Origin: a virus
IMG/VR virus record: IMGVR_UViG_3300025127_007327
Coordinates: 1 to 64,000 of that record
Strand: one strand, 5' to 3'
DNA: 64,000 nt
This document shows, in pieces, positions 14,640-23,344 of this stretch (position 1 is the first letter of the stretch; every line of letters starts with the position of its first letter). Below the pieces are notes generated by a model. The model did no database searches. It was not told where the DNA came from and worked only from the letters and a program-made list of their open reading frames with translations. A program made the position numbers and the translations under genes.

Positions 14640-15569
14640 ATGAATCATTTGGGCTATGCCTGTATCAATATGGGCTTTTCTTCGTTGCCTAAAAAACAAC
14701 GCATCACAACTAACCGAAGTATGATTCGTCGCACTTTTGATGAGCGCGGTATTGAGTATGCATCAGAATTGGCTTTGCAAAATCTCAGAGATTTGCGAAC
14801 TATCCTTGAATGGAATTTGAAGAACGAAATTTACTTTTATCGACTTTCTTCAGATATTATTCCTTGGGCTTCTGAATATAGTCTCTCAGATATGCCTAAT
14901 TTCGGCGCTATTCACGCCGCAGCACTTAGGGCGGGTAACTATGCCCGTGAGCATGGAATGCGCCTCACAGCGCATCCGGGTCCGTTTAATAAACTGGCAT
15001 CTCCAAAAGAACGTGTGTTTCAACTTACTAAAACAGATTTATCAGTTCATGCTGAGTTGTTTGATCTTATGGGCTTACCTCGTACTCCATATGCCAAGCT
15101 TAATATTCATGTCGGTGCTGCTTATGGTGACAAGCCGTTTGCCCTTGATAATTTTTGTCGTAACTTTGAGCGTCTACCAGAAAATGTACGCTCACGGTTG
15201 ACTGTTGAGAATGACGACAAAGAATCATTGTATTCCACACTGGAACTGTATGAAGGCGTTTACAAGCGCATTGGCATTCCAATTGTGTTTGACTATCATC
15301 ATCACATGCTGCACACCGGTGGACAAACTGAACAAGAAGCACTAGAGCTTGCACTTTCCACATGGGGAGATATTAAGCCTGTGGTTCACTATGCAGAGTC
15401 TCGTTCGGCCGAGCATAATAATCCTAAAATTAAACCACAAGCACACTCGGATCTAGTGTATAATACACTTAATGATTATGGTCATGAATTTGATATCATG
15501 ATTGAAGCTAAGCACAAAGAATTAGCACTAATGAAATACCGTATTCTGTTAGAACAAAAAGGGGGGTGA
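14640..15569 (+). CDS. uvsE: UV damage endonuclease (UVDE family)
   Basis: A 309-residue TIM-barrel enzyme of the UvdE/UvsE family, which nicks DNA 5' of UV photoproducts and other lesions. Visible blocks are LGYACINMGF (4-13), RLTAHPGP (about 107-114), LNIHVGAAYGDK (about 154-165), LTVENDD (about 184-190), FDYHHH (about 212-217) and VVHYAESR (about 245-252). The His/Glu/Asp residues in these blocks are the family's metal ligands. The ATG at 14640 follows CTGGAGGGT. Base composition is clearly richer in G+C, and Arg codons are CGN rather than AGA, so it is probably a recent acquisition from a host. Confidence 0.9.
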   Translation: MNHLGYACINMGFSSLPKKQRITTNRSMIRRTFDERGIEYASELALQNLRDLRTILEWNLKNEIYFYRLSSDIIPWASEYSLSDMPNFGAIHAAALRAGNYAREHGMRLTAHPGPFNKLASPKERVFQLTKTDLSVHAELFDLMGLPRTPYAKLNIHVGAAYGDKPFALDNFCRNFERLPENVRSRLTVENDDKESLYSTLELYEGVYKRIGIPIVFDYHHHMLHTGGQTEQEALELALSTWGDIKPVVHYAESRSAEHNNPKIKPQAHSDLVYNTLNDYGHEFDIMIEAKHKELALMKYRILLEQKGG

Positions 15570-15571
15570 TA

Positions 15572-15667
15572 ATGGAAATGTATCAAGTTTTTATAAATTG
15601 CGTGGTGGCGTTTATCGTTTTGGGATTTACGTTCTCACTTTATATATTGGATAATATGGATAATTAA
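15572..15667 (+). CDS. Small membrane peptide, 31 residues
   Basis: ATG at 15572, directly after the preceding stop and behind GGGGGGTGAT, to TAA at 15665-15667. VFINCVVAFIVLGFTFSLYIL is a single membrane helix. The stop overlaps the next start (TAATG). Coupling on both sides supports expression. Confidence 0.5.
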   Translation: MEMYQVFINCVVAFIVLGFTFSLYILDNMDN

Positions 15668-16002
15668 TGTCTGATAAAGTTTACTATGATGAAAGTTGTT
15701 ATGTTTGTTCATTAGAGATCAACACCATCCGTGATAGGGCTGAAGCGTGCGGTATCGAATTTATTGATATTAGTGCTGAAGATTTCGACGGCAACGTTGC
15801 AGACTTTGAAAAAGAAATGATTGGCTGGTTCGACCAAAAAGCCACAAAAGGACCAGAAACATTCAGGTTAATGTATGAGAAGATGGGATTTCATAAAGCA
15901 GTTTGCGTCTCTCGTCTCCCTATCGTGAAAAACTTATTTGATGCCGGTTATTACATTTTTGCATATGGAATTAGACCACATTTACCAAGGAGGAAAAAAT
16001 GA
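15667..16002 (+). CDS. DCC-family thiol-disulfide oxidoreductase-like protein (DUF393)
   Basis: A 111-residue protein beginning with YYDESCYVCSLEI (Cys11-x-x-Cys14), the D(G)xCxxC signature at the N-terminus of DUF393/DCC proteins, a thioredoxin-like family. IEFIDISAEDF follows as the next strand. The C-terminal part (YYIFAYGIRPHLPRR) matches the family's usual ending. Its reaction is not established for the family. It is the second redox-type protein in this region, after the exported thioredoxin-like one. Confidence 0.8.
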   Translation: MSDKVYYDESCYVCSLEINTIRDRAEACGIEFIDISAEDFDGNVADFEKEMIGWFDQKATKGPETFRLMYEKMGFHKAVCVSRLPIVKNLFDAGYYIFAYGIRPHLPRRKK

Positions 16003-16268
16003 AATTTATTAAAGATTTTTTATTCAATAGAGAAATTAAAAGTATTAATAAAAAAATTGCAAGGTTACAATCTCAAGCATTGGAATTACAACGCAATGGA
16101 AAGCTTAGGTTGTACGCGGAAGTCATGAGAGAAATTGATATAGCGTCAACTTTATTAGTTGAAAAACTTGATAGCCGCAAAGAACAGAAATATGTTGAAC
16201 CAGATAGTGATTTCGTTGATTACGATGGTATGGGAAATCAAGGTCGGTTTCCAGCAGGTAAAAAATAA
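15999..16268 (+). CDS. Conserved phage coiled-coil protein
   Basis: An 89-residue protein with a long charged helix (KSINKKIARLQSQALELQRN) and a polar C-terminus. I recall similar short proteins beside DUF4385 genes in marine phages. It has an AAGGAGG site and overlaps the previous stop (ATGA). The function is unknown. Confidence 0.6.
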   Translation: MKFIKDFLFNREIKSINKKIARLQSQALELQRNGKLRLYAEVMREIDIASTLLVEKLDSRKEQKYVEPDSDFVDYDGMGNQGRFPAGKK

Positions 16269-16744
16269 TGGCAAGACAACAAGTTGATAGCACATATTTT
16301 GAGAAGTGGAACCCAAACGTAGATTATAGCAAGCACCCTGAGCTTTATAGAATTGGACGAGGACAACAGGGTGTTCTTATCTGTGAACCTTATAAGTCAA
16401 AGATTTGTGCTTACTGGCGATTTAAAACCGTCAGGGAAGCACAAGTATCAAGTCAAAATATCTTAGAAATGTTTTACACATACATTAACGAGGGAGATTT
16501 TGTTGGTGCCGATATGGCTAAAAAGTTTTTACACATGGGTTTTACTCGTGCCCGTCGTTATGCAAACCATCGCGATGGTAGAAAATATAATGATGACGGT
16601 ACGATTATTCCACAGGAGCCTGACGCCTTGACATGTGAAAAAGCACAATCAGCAAGAATCTTTTACTCTGCATGGAAAGAGGCTCGCGAAAACAAAAAAT
16701 ATCTTCAAATGAAATTAGAACATAAAAGTTTATATGGTTATTAA
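16268..16744 (+). CDS. DUF4385 family protein
   Basis: A 158-residue protein. YRIGRGQQGVLICEPYKSKI (about 27-46) and GADMAKKFLHMGFTRARRYA (about 79-98) are the signature blocks of DUF4385, common in T4-like marine phages and in bacteria. The length matches the family. The family's biochemical role is unknown to me. It is coupled to the preceding gene by TAATG. Confidence 0.85.
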   Translation: MARQQVDSTYFEKWNPNVDYSKHPELYRIGRGQQGVLICEPYKSKICAYWRFKTVREAQVSSQNILEMFYTYINEGDFVGADMAKKFLHMGFTRARRYANHRDGRKYNDDGTIIPQEPDALTCEKAQSARIFYSAWKEARENKKYLQMKLEHKSLYGY

Positions 16745-16781
16745 AAGGTATTAAATACTATTTAATTTTAGCGAGTCTAGT

Positions 16782-18122
16782 ATGGCTAAAAAAAATTATG
16801 TGTTAGATACAAGCGTCTGCTTAACCGACGCTGACGTACTTTTTAAATTTGATAATCACGATATATTCTTACCATTAAAAGTTTTAGAAGAAATTGATGG
16901 ACATAAAAAGCGCCAAGATTCTGTGGGCGCTAATGCAAGAAAAATCATACGAATTTTAGATGATTATCGTTCAAAAGGCAGTTTAGAGAAAGGTATTCGT
17001 ATTGATAAAGGTAAAGGTATTTTAAAAGTAGTATCGTTTACTGATTTAAAACAAGTCATCTTTCCACCTGATTTAGACTTACGACACCCTGATCATGTAA
17101 TTATTGCAACTGCTAAAACCATTCAAGCAAATAAAGATAATCGTAAAACTATTGTGGTTTCTCGCGATATTAACATGCGAGTTATTTGTGATTCAGTTGG
17201 AATTACAGCCGAAGATTACGTTTCAGAAAAAGCTGTAACATCATCCGACGATCTTTATAATGGATTTGTTGTGGCTAATTTTGATGATGAAGTAATCGAT
17301 AGATTTTATTCTGGAGAAGACATATATCCACAAAGTCTTAGCGAGGAGATGTCTGGAATTATTTATCCAAATCAATATGTCATGATGGTTAGTAATGCTA
17401 ATGAAAAAAAATCTGCGTTAGCTAGGTTTAAATCAGAGCATGAGCCACTGTCTAAAATAGTTCATAAAACATTACCTGATTGGAAAATTGAATCTAGAAA
17501 TAAAGAACAAGCATTCGCAATTGATATGCTTATGGATCCAAAAATTAAAATCATTTCTCTCGTCGGTCGTGCTGGATCTGGTAAGACACTTTTAGCTATT
17601 GCGGCCGGTCTGCAGCAAACAATTGGCTTAAGACAAGATGAGAATAATTATTCAAGACTTATTGTATCACGACCAGTTCAACCACTTGGTAAAGATATAG
17701 GTTACTTACCCGGAACTATGGAAGAGAAAATGTTACCGTGGTTAATGCCCATTCAGGATAATTTAAAGTTTCTAATGGGAGATCGTACATCACTTGAAAT
17801 GTATATGGAAAAAGGTAAAATTGAGATAGAGGCACTTACATATATCCGCGGTCGCTCGATCTCAAATGCTTTTATCGTAATTGATGAAGCTCAAAATTTA
17901 ACAAAACATGAAATTAAGACTATTATTACTCGTATTGGTGAAGGTACAAAAATAGTTTTGACTGGAGATGTTGAACAGATTGATAATGTGTATGTTAATG
18001 AAACATCTAACGGATTAGCACATGCTGTTGAAAGTTTCAAAAGTTATCATATTTCAGGACACATGACATTCCGAAAGGGTGAACGATCTGAACTTGCCAC
18101 TCTAGCATCAAAAGTTTTGTAA
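16782..18122 (+). CDS. phoH: PhoH-like protein with N-terminal PIN domain
   Basis: A 446-residue protein. Residues 1-150 are a PIN nuclease-type domain (LDTSV at 7-11, ILDDYR, then HPDHVIIATA and VVSRDINMR, giving the acidic cluster). Residues about 235-446 are a PhoH ATPase, with Walker A GRAGSGKT (about 264-271), FIVIDEAQN (about 364-372) and TGDVEQID. The PIN-PhoH (PhoH2) architecture is known from bacteria as an RNA helicase/RNase, and phoH genes are common in marine phages, where the role is uncertain. It is preceded by a 37-base gap without overlap. Confidence 0.95.
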   Translation: MAKKNYVLDTSVCLTDADVLFKFDNHDIFLPLKVLEEIDGHKKRQDSVGANARKIIRILDDYRSKGSLEKGIRIDKGKGILKVVSFTDLKQVIFPPDLDLRHPDHVIIATAKTIQANKDNRKTIVVSRDINMRVICDSVGITAEDYVSEKAVTSSDDLYNGFVVANFDDEVIDRFYSGEDIYPQSLSEEMSGIIYPNQYVMMVSNANEKKSALARFKSEHEPLSKIVHKTLPDWKIESRNKEQAFAIDMLMDPKIKIISLVGRAGSGKTLLAIAAGLQQTIGLRQDENNYSRLIVSRPVQPLGKDIGYLPGTMEEKMLPWLMPIQDNLKFLMGDRTSLEMYMEKGKIEIEALTYIRGRSISNAFIVIDEAQNLTKHEIKTIITRIGEGTKIVLTGDVEQIDNVYVNETSNGLAHAVESFKSYHISGHMTFRKGERSELATLASKVL

Positions 18123-18148
18123 ACAAAAAATCAATAATTTATTATAAT
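18120..18148 (+). promoter_or_regulatory. Possible promoter
   Basis: TAAACA (18120-18125, four of six to TTGACA), 17 bases, then a perfect TATAAT (18143-18148), in the gap after phoH. The gap is AT-rich, so this may be chance. Confidence 0.35.
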
Positions 18149-18165
18149 ATTATAGGAAGGTTATT

Positions 18166-18456
18166 ATGAATGAAGAAAAAGTTATTACTGAAAAAGAATA
18201 CAATCGCGAAGACTTGTTGAGTGTAGTTGTGCAACAAGACTCAGAGCTTAAAGAACACCTTGTAAAATACGTTGGTGAAAAGTTTGATCGTGAGGAAGTA
18301 ACTGTACATATGATTGCAGAAATTATGGCGCATGAATTCCCCGAGTTTATGGTTTCAGTAGCAGAGGAAAACTTTTTACGTGGATATAAATTAGGACTAG
18401 ACGATGGAACAGAACTCCTTAATAAGCAGAATGAAGGAAGCCACTCAGAAGAGTAA
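18166..18456 (+). CDS. Hypothetical acidic protein, 96 residues
   Basis: A helical, acidic protein behind an AGGAAGG ribosome site. MIAEIMAHEFPEFMVSVAEE and LRGYKLGLDDG are its most regular stretches. No enzyme motif and no family recognised. Its 3' end overlaps the metallopeptidase gene by 53 bases. Confidence 0.6.
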   Translation: MNEEKVITEKEYNREDLLSVVVQQDSELKEHLVKYVGEKFDREEVTVHMIAEIMAHEFPEFMVSVAEENFLRGYKLGLDDGTELLNKQNEGSHSEE

Positions 18457-19108
18457 CGTAGATTTTTATACTCCAAATGGCTTACATGTTTATTTTAAAG
18501 ATGAATTATTAAATGATGATTTAAATGTTGAGAAAGTAATTTCTAAATTTGAATCTCTCTTACCAAAAGACTTTTCTTCTCTTATAGAGATGATTATAGT
18601 TGGTCAATTTGAAGAATTTGAGGAACGTTCAATTAATGCTTTCTATGATTCTGGAACAATTTACGTATCAAATATACAAGACGATTTTAATGACTTATTA
18701 GATGACATTATCCATGAAACCGCTCATGCTGTTGAGGAACAGTATGGATTTGAAATTTACGGTGATAGAAAAATACATGATGAGTTCTTACAAAAAAGAA
18801 TGTTCTTACACGATTTACTTTGGAATATGGACTATCGAGCGCCTCGTTCGTTTTTTAAAGATGTAGAATTTAATCAAGAATTTGATGATTTTCTTTTTAA
18901 AAAAGTTGGATATGATAATTTTAGAAAAGCATCATCTGGAGTATTTTTAACTCCATATGCAGCTACATCACTACGTGAATATTTTGCTACTGCATTTACA
19001 GAGTATTACATGGACTCAAATCACAAGTTTTTATCAAAGGTAGCAAAAGCCCCATTTGAAAAAATAATTTCAATTAGCGAACAAAATGAAGTTGACAATT
19101 ATTACTAG
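18404..19108 (+). CDS. Zinc metallopeptidase-like protein (HETAH)
   Basis: A 234-residue protein with DIIHETAHAVEE, an HExxH zinc motif at about residues 104-108, and a later EYFATAFTEYY segment that could supply a Glu third ligand, the layout of gluzincin-like or lethal-factor-like peptidases. No signal peptide. The ATG at 18404 has AGGA seven bases upstream and overlaps the previous gene; ATG 18431 is an alternative. This is the second putative peptidase in the window after the one at 5875. The target is unknown. Confidence 0.7.
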   Translation: MEQNSLISRMKEATQKSNVDFYTPNGLHVYFKDELLNDDLNVEKVISKFESLLPKDFSSLIEMIIVGQFEEFEERSINAFYDSGTIYVSNIQDDFNDLLDDIIHETAHAVEEQYGFEIYGDRKIHDEFLQKRMFLHDLLWNMDYRAPRSFFKDVEFNQEFDDFLFKKVGYDNFRKASSGVFLTPYAATSLREYFATAFTEYYMDSNHKFLSKVAKAPFEKIISISEQNEVDNYY

Positions 19109-19120
19109 ACCTGTTACATT
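19092..19120 (+). promoter_or_regulatory. Sigma-70-type promoter
   Basis: Perfect TTGACA (19092-19097), a 17-base spacer and TACATT (19115-19120, four of six). It overlaps the end of the metallopeptidase gene and lies 20 bases before the nuclease gene at 19140, so it could drive the nuclease and glycan genes. Confidence 0.6.
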
Positions 19121-19139
19121 AAATTAAAAAGGTATTATT

Positions 19140-19901
19140 ATGTCTCATATTTCTTACTCCGAACTTAAAGATTGGAGTTTTTGTGCTTTTTACCACAAGC
19201 TCACTCGTATTGATGGCATTGATGGCTTCACTGGTAATGAATATACAGCATTCGGTTCTGCTATTCATTCTGTGTGTGAGAAAAAATTACTCAATGAAGA
19301 AATTGAAGAAGATTTTTTTGTAAAAGAACTTAAAAAGAACATTGCAGAACTTGAAGATGATGTAGATAACAAGCTTGTTCATCAAATGATGAAGCAAGGT
19401 GGCAATATTATTCCAGAAATTGATGATGCACTTTCTGAATACTTTGAAGAGTTTGAGGTCTTAGCTGTTGAAATGCCACTGTATGAGCCAATTGAAGGTG
19501 AAGACAAACTGTTTAAAGGATACATCGATGCAGTGGTAGCTACCCCTGATGGAAAAGTTCACATTTTTGATTGGAAGACCTGCTCTTGGGGTTGGGATTC
19601 ACGTAAAAAAAGTGACAAAATGGTGACATATCAATTAACTTTGTATAAACACTTCTTTTGTCAAAAAATGGACATCGATCCAAAAGACGTAGAAACTCAC
19701 TTTGCACTACTTAAACGTACAGCTAAGAAAAACAATGTAGAATTTTTTAGAGTTACAAGCGGACCTAAAAAAACAGAGAATGCTCTTAAACTTTTAAACA
19801 CCGCACTGTACAATATTAAAAATCAACGATACATCAAAAACAGGCTATCCTGTACTGGTGGATATGGTTGTAAGTTTTATAAGACAGAACACTGTCCTTG
19901 A
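19140..19901 (+). CDS. RecB/Cas4-type PD-(D/E)XK nuclease
   Basis: A 253-residue nuclease. SYSELKDWSFC at the N-terminus, GSAIH (39-43), KGYIDAVV (126-133, Asp130) and FDWKT (143-147) form the PD-(D/E)XK core. Cys15 together with Cys238, Cys244 and Cys252 gives one N-terminal and three C-terminal cysteines, the arrangement that holds an iron-sulfur cluster in Cas4, AddB and related enzymes. The C-terminal spacing (x5, x7) is not the textbook one. It is probably a phage DNA exonuclease for recombination or host DNA breakdown. There is no CRISPR array or cas neighbour. Confidence 0.85.
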   Translation: MSHISYSELKDWSFCAFYHKLTRIDGIDGFTGNEYTAFGSAIHSVCEKKLLNEEIEEDFFVKELKKNIAELEDDVDNKLVHQMMKQGGNIIPEIDDALSEYFEEFEVLAVEMPLYEPIEGEDKLFKGYIDAVVATPDGKVHIFDWKTCSWGWDSRKKSDKMVTYQLTLYKHFFCQKMDIDPKDVETHFALLKRTAKKNNVEFFRVTSGPKKTENALKLLNTALYNIKNQRYIKNRLSCTGGYGCKFYKTEHCP

Positions 19902-19908
19902 GGAATAA

Positions 19909-21192
19909 ATGAAAAAACATAAAATTTTAGTTTTGTCTGATCATCCTCTCTCACCTTCCGGTGTGGGTACACAGACAAAATATATGATTGAAGCACTTTT
20001 AAAAACCGGAAGATATAAATTTGTTTGTCTAGGTGGAGCAATAAAGCATGCTGACTACACACCACAAAAAGTAGAACCATGGGGTGATGATTTTGTCGTT
20101 ATACCAGTTGACAATTACGGAAATGATGAAACTATTAGATCAGTTCTGAGAAAAGAGAAGCCAGATGTGCTTTGGTTTATGACAGACCCAAGATTTTATG
20201 AATGGCTTTGGCAAATGGAAGACGAAGTTAGAGCTTTGGTTCCTATGGTTTACTATCATGTTTGGGACAATTTCCCAGTGCCAATGTATAATAAACAATT
20301 TTACGATTCAACTGACTATGTTGTGTCGATATCAAAGGTTACAGAAAAAATTGTTAGCACTGCATCGCCAGATTCGTTTGCTGCACATATACCACATGCT
20401 GTTAATCCAACATTTTTTAAGAGATATACAGACGCAGAAAACTTAGAAAAAGTAAGAAATATTAGAACTAATCTAATAAATTCTAGCAATGTTTATAACA
20501 ATCCAAGAAAAAAGGTATTCTTTTGGAACAATAGAAACGCTAGACGCAAGCAGTCTGGAACTCTTATATGGTGGTTCAAAGAATGGCTCGATAAGGTTGG
20601 TCATGATAAAGCGATGCTATTAATGCACACTGACGCTCAAGATCCACATGGGCAAGACTTGCCCCATATTTTACAACATCTCGGTCTTAATCAAGGTCAA
20701 ATATTGCTTTCGACTACAAAAGTTGGTGCTCAAGAACTTTCAGTGATGTATAATGCTGCTGATTATACAATTAATATCTCTGATGCTGAAGGTTTTGGCT
20801 TATCCACACTTGAATCAATGTCGTGTGGAACTCCAATTATTGTAAACATGACAGGTGGTCTACAAGATCAGGTTACTGATGGTTCAAATTGGTTTGGCTG
20901 GGGAATTAAGCCCACTTCAAAGACTATTATTGGTTCACTACAGGTGCCCTACATCTACGAAGATAGAATTTCTCAAAAAGATTTTGAAGCAACACTAAAC
21001 AAAGCATTAAAATTAAGCAAGAAAAAGTATTCAGAATTATCTGATAAATGTGTCCAGCATGTAAAAGATAACTTTAATTTTGAAACTTTTGAAAAATCTT
21101 GGATTGAATTTTTCGACAGGGTTATTGAAGAATCTGGTTCTTGGGAAACAAGAAAAAATTATGACAGATGGCACTTGATGGAGGTAGCATGA
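19909..21192 (+). CDS. Glycosyltransferase, GT4-like
   Basis: A 427-residue GT-B-fold enzyme. The N-terminus, ILVLSDHPLSPSGVGTQTKY, has the glycine-rich first loop, and the C-terminal domain has DAEGFGLSTLESMSCGTPII (about 288-307), the E-x7-E nucleotide-sugar motif of family GT4. The sugar donor is not predictable. It is the first gene of the long glycan run, starting six bases after the nuclease stop, and overlaps the next glycosyltransferase gene. Confidence 0.85.
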   Translation: MKKHKILVLSDHPLSPSGVGTQTKYMIEALLKTGRYKFVCLGGAIKHADYTPQKVEPWGDDFVVIPVDNYGNDETIRSVLRKEKPDVLWFMTDPRFYEWLWQMEDEVRALVPMVYYHVWDNFPVPMYNKQFYDSTDYVVSISKVTEKIVSTASPDSFAAHIPHAVNPTFFKRYTDAENLEKVRNIRTNLINSSNVYNNPRKKVFFWNNRNARRKQSGTLIWWFKEWLDKVGHDKAMLLMHTDAQDPHGQDLPHILQHLGLNQGQILLSTTKVGAQELSVMYNAADYTINISDAEGFGLSTLESMSCGTPIIVNMTGGLQDQVTDGSNWFGWGIKPTSKTIIGSLQVPYIYEDRISQKDFEATLNKALKLSKKKYSELSDKCVQHVKDNFNFETFEKSWIEFFDRVIEESGSWETRKNYDRWHLMEVA

Positions 21193-22454
21193 AAAAAAGC
21201 GTATTATTAGTTGGACCACTTCTTACGAGAAGCGGCTATGGAGAACAAGCACGTTTTGCTCTTAGATCTTTGAGAAGTAGAGAGGATTTATTCGATATTT
21301 ATATTCGGCCGATAACTTGGGGTCATACATCATGGATGACTGAGGATAACGAAGAGCGCCGATGGATTGATGAAACAATTGAAAAAACAATTGCTTACAT
21401 GCAACAAGGTGGTCAATTCGATATGTCTTTACAGGTTACTATACCAAATGAATTTCAAGTGATTGCTAGAGAAAATGTTGGCTATACAGCAGGTATTGAA
21501 ACTACTCACTGTGCTGCACTGTGGATTGAAAAGTGTAATGGAATGAATCGTAATATCGTAGTTTCTAACCATTCAAAAGAGATTATGGATTCCACCGCCT
21601 TTGAAGTTCAAAATAATCAAACAGGAGAAGTTACAGGCACTTTAAGAAATCAAAGAGATTTATTTACTGTGAATTACCCAGTTAAGACTTTTGAAGAATT
21701 ACCAGAGTTAGAATTAAATTTGAAACATGATTTTAACTTTCTTGTAGTTGCACAATTTGGACCTCGTAAAAATTTGGAAAATACAATCAACTGGTTTTTA
21801 AATGAATTTAAAGATGAAGAGGTTGGTATGATTGTTAAAACAAATGTTGCAAAAAATTGTCTAATTGATAGAGAAACATGCATGAATAATATTAGACAAA
21901 TTATTAATTCTGCAAATGTTCCAGAACGCAAGTGCTCTGTTCACTTACTGCATGGTCACATGACTGAGGAAGAAATGCACAGTTTATACTTACATGATAA
22001 AGTTAGTGCATTCGTAGCCTTACCTCACGGTGAAGGCTTTGGATTGCCCATTTTTGAGGCGTCTTATAGTGGTTTGCCAGTTGTATCAGTTGGTTGGTCT
22101 GGACAAAAAGACTTTCTTTATGATGATGATGGTAAAGCCCACTTCTATGAAGTCTCATATGATATGGTTCAAGTCCCCCCAGAAGCTGTCTGGAAGGATG
22201 TTATTGAACAAACAGCAGGATGGTGTGCTGCAAGAGAACAATCGGCTAGAGAACAAATGAGAGCGTGTTACGAAGATATTGTAAACAAGAACGAAGATAG
22301 TATTGCACATGGTGCTTGTGATAGATCAGCACAATTGAGAGAACAATTTTCTGAAGAAAAAATGCATGAAATGTTTGTGAAGTCTTTTACTGGTGAGATC
22401 AAAACAGAAGCCATCAAAGAAGAGGTCGATGAGCTTTTGGCGGACTTAATATAA
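21189..22454 (+). CDS. Glycosyltransferase, GT4-like
   Basis: A 421-residue GT-B-type protein. LLVGPLLTRSGYGEQAR at the N-terminus and PHGEGFGLPIFEASYSGLPV (about 280-299) match GT4 enzymes with E-x7-E. FLVVAQFGPRKNL marks the start of the C-terminal domain. ATG 21189 is chosen over 21168 because GGAGG lies five bases upstream. It follows a similar glycosyltransferase, so the pair may add successive sugars. Confidence 0.85.
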   Translation: MKKSVLLVGPLLTRSGYGEQARFALRSLRSREDLFDIYIRPITWGHTSWMTEDNEERRWIDETIEKTIAYMQQGGQFDMSLQVTIPNEFQVIARENVGYTAGIETTHCAALWIEKCNGMNRNIVVSNHSKEIMDSTAFEVQNNQTGEVTGTLRNQRDLFTVNYPVKTFEELPELELNLKHDFNFLVVAQFGPRKNLENTINWFLNEFKDEEVGMIVKTNVAKNCLIDRETCMNNIRQIINSANVPERKCSVHLLHGHMTEEEMHSLYLHDKVSAFVALPHGEGFGLPIFEASYSGLPVVSVGWSGQKDFLYDDDGKAHFYEVSYDMVQVPPEAVWKDVIEQTAGWCAAREQSAREQMRACYEDIVNKNEDSIAHGACDRSAQLREQFSEEKMHEMFVKSFTGEIKTEAIKEEVDELLADLI

Positions 22455-22456
22455 CC

Positions 22457-23344
22457 GTGGAAAAAGAAATAAAATACATATTTCTTGCAGATGCTTTCTC
22501 AGAACACTTTCAAGGTGGAGCAGAGTTTACTACATCAGCACTATTTGATGGCGGTATTGAACACATTATCGAAAAAACTGGTGGTAAAGATTTTGTTCTG
22601 GGTAAACTAATTTCTGAAGAATTAAGCCTTAACGTATTAGAAAAATATAAAAATGTGCATTTCGTAATTGGTAATTTTCATTATCTTAAAGACGAGCATA
22701 AAATATTTTTCTGCAAGAATATATCTTATTCAATATTAGAATATGATTATAAACTATGTGATTATCGGTCACCACAAATACACAAGCTTGCAGAAGGCAA
22801 ACACTGTGATTGTGCTGAAAGAGTTAGTGGAAAATTAAATGCCGCTTTTTATAGCTATGCTAAAAATGTCTGGTTTATGAGTGATGCACAGCGACAGTAC
22901 TTTTTAGAAAACATTAAAACACTTAAAGAAGAAAATTGTAGAGTGCTAAGTTCAGTATTTGATAGGCGCGACTTAGACTTTATTGAATCTATAAAAGATA
23001 ATAAAAAAGACGAAAAATATTTAATTTTAGGTTCTGATTTTCCAATTAAAAACACACAAGGTTGTGTAAAATACGCTAAAGAAAATAATTTAGAGTATGA
23101 AATAATTAAAGGCTTGCCTTATCATGAATTATTAATTAAACTTTCAACATCTAAAGGTTTGATTTTTCAACCACTTGGATTTGATACATGCCCTAGACTT
23201 GTCATTGAAGCAAAAATTTTAGGTTGCGATCTTATTTTAAGTGATTATGTTCAACACCAGAATGAAGAATGGTTTGCTACTAAAGAGTCAACAGTTGAAC
23301 ACATGCGCTCAAGAGTAGAAGCATTTTGGAGTCACTATGAGTAA
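22457..23344 (+). CDS. Putative glycosyltransferase (GTG start)
   Basis: A 295-residue protein starting with GTG. FLADAFSEHFQGGAEFTTSA at the N-terminus resembles GT-B loop 1, and FQPLGFDTCPRLVIEAKILG (about 237-256) resembles the C-terminal donor-binding motif, with E in place. Shorter than typical GT4 proteins and more divergent. Two Cys-rich spots (GKHCDCAERVSG) are unusual. It overlaps the next gene by eight bases. Confidence 0.65.
   Translation: MEKEIKYIFLADAFSEHFQGGAEFTTSALFDGGIEHIIEKTGGKDFVLGKLISEELSLNVLEKYKNVHFVIGNFHYLKDEHKIFFCKNISYSILEYDYKLCDYRSPQIHKLAEGKHCDCAERVSGKLNAAFYSYAKNVWFMSDAQRQYFLENIKTLKEENCRVLSSVFDRRDLDFIESIKDNKKDEKYLILGSDFPIKNTQGCVKYAKENNLEYEIIKGLPYHELLIKLSTSKGLIFQPLGFDTCPRLVIEAKILGCDLILSDYVQHQNEEWFATKESTVEHMRSRVEAFWSHYE

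Noticed and set aside
19140-19901. Cas4, and so a CRISPR system
   Set aside because: The Cys arrangement is Cas4-like, but no repeat array or other cas gene is visible in the window. A phage RecB-type exonuclease is simpler.
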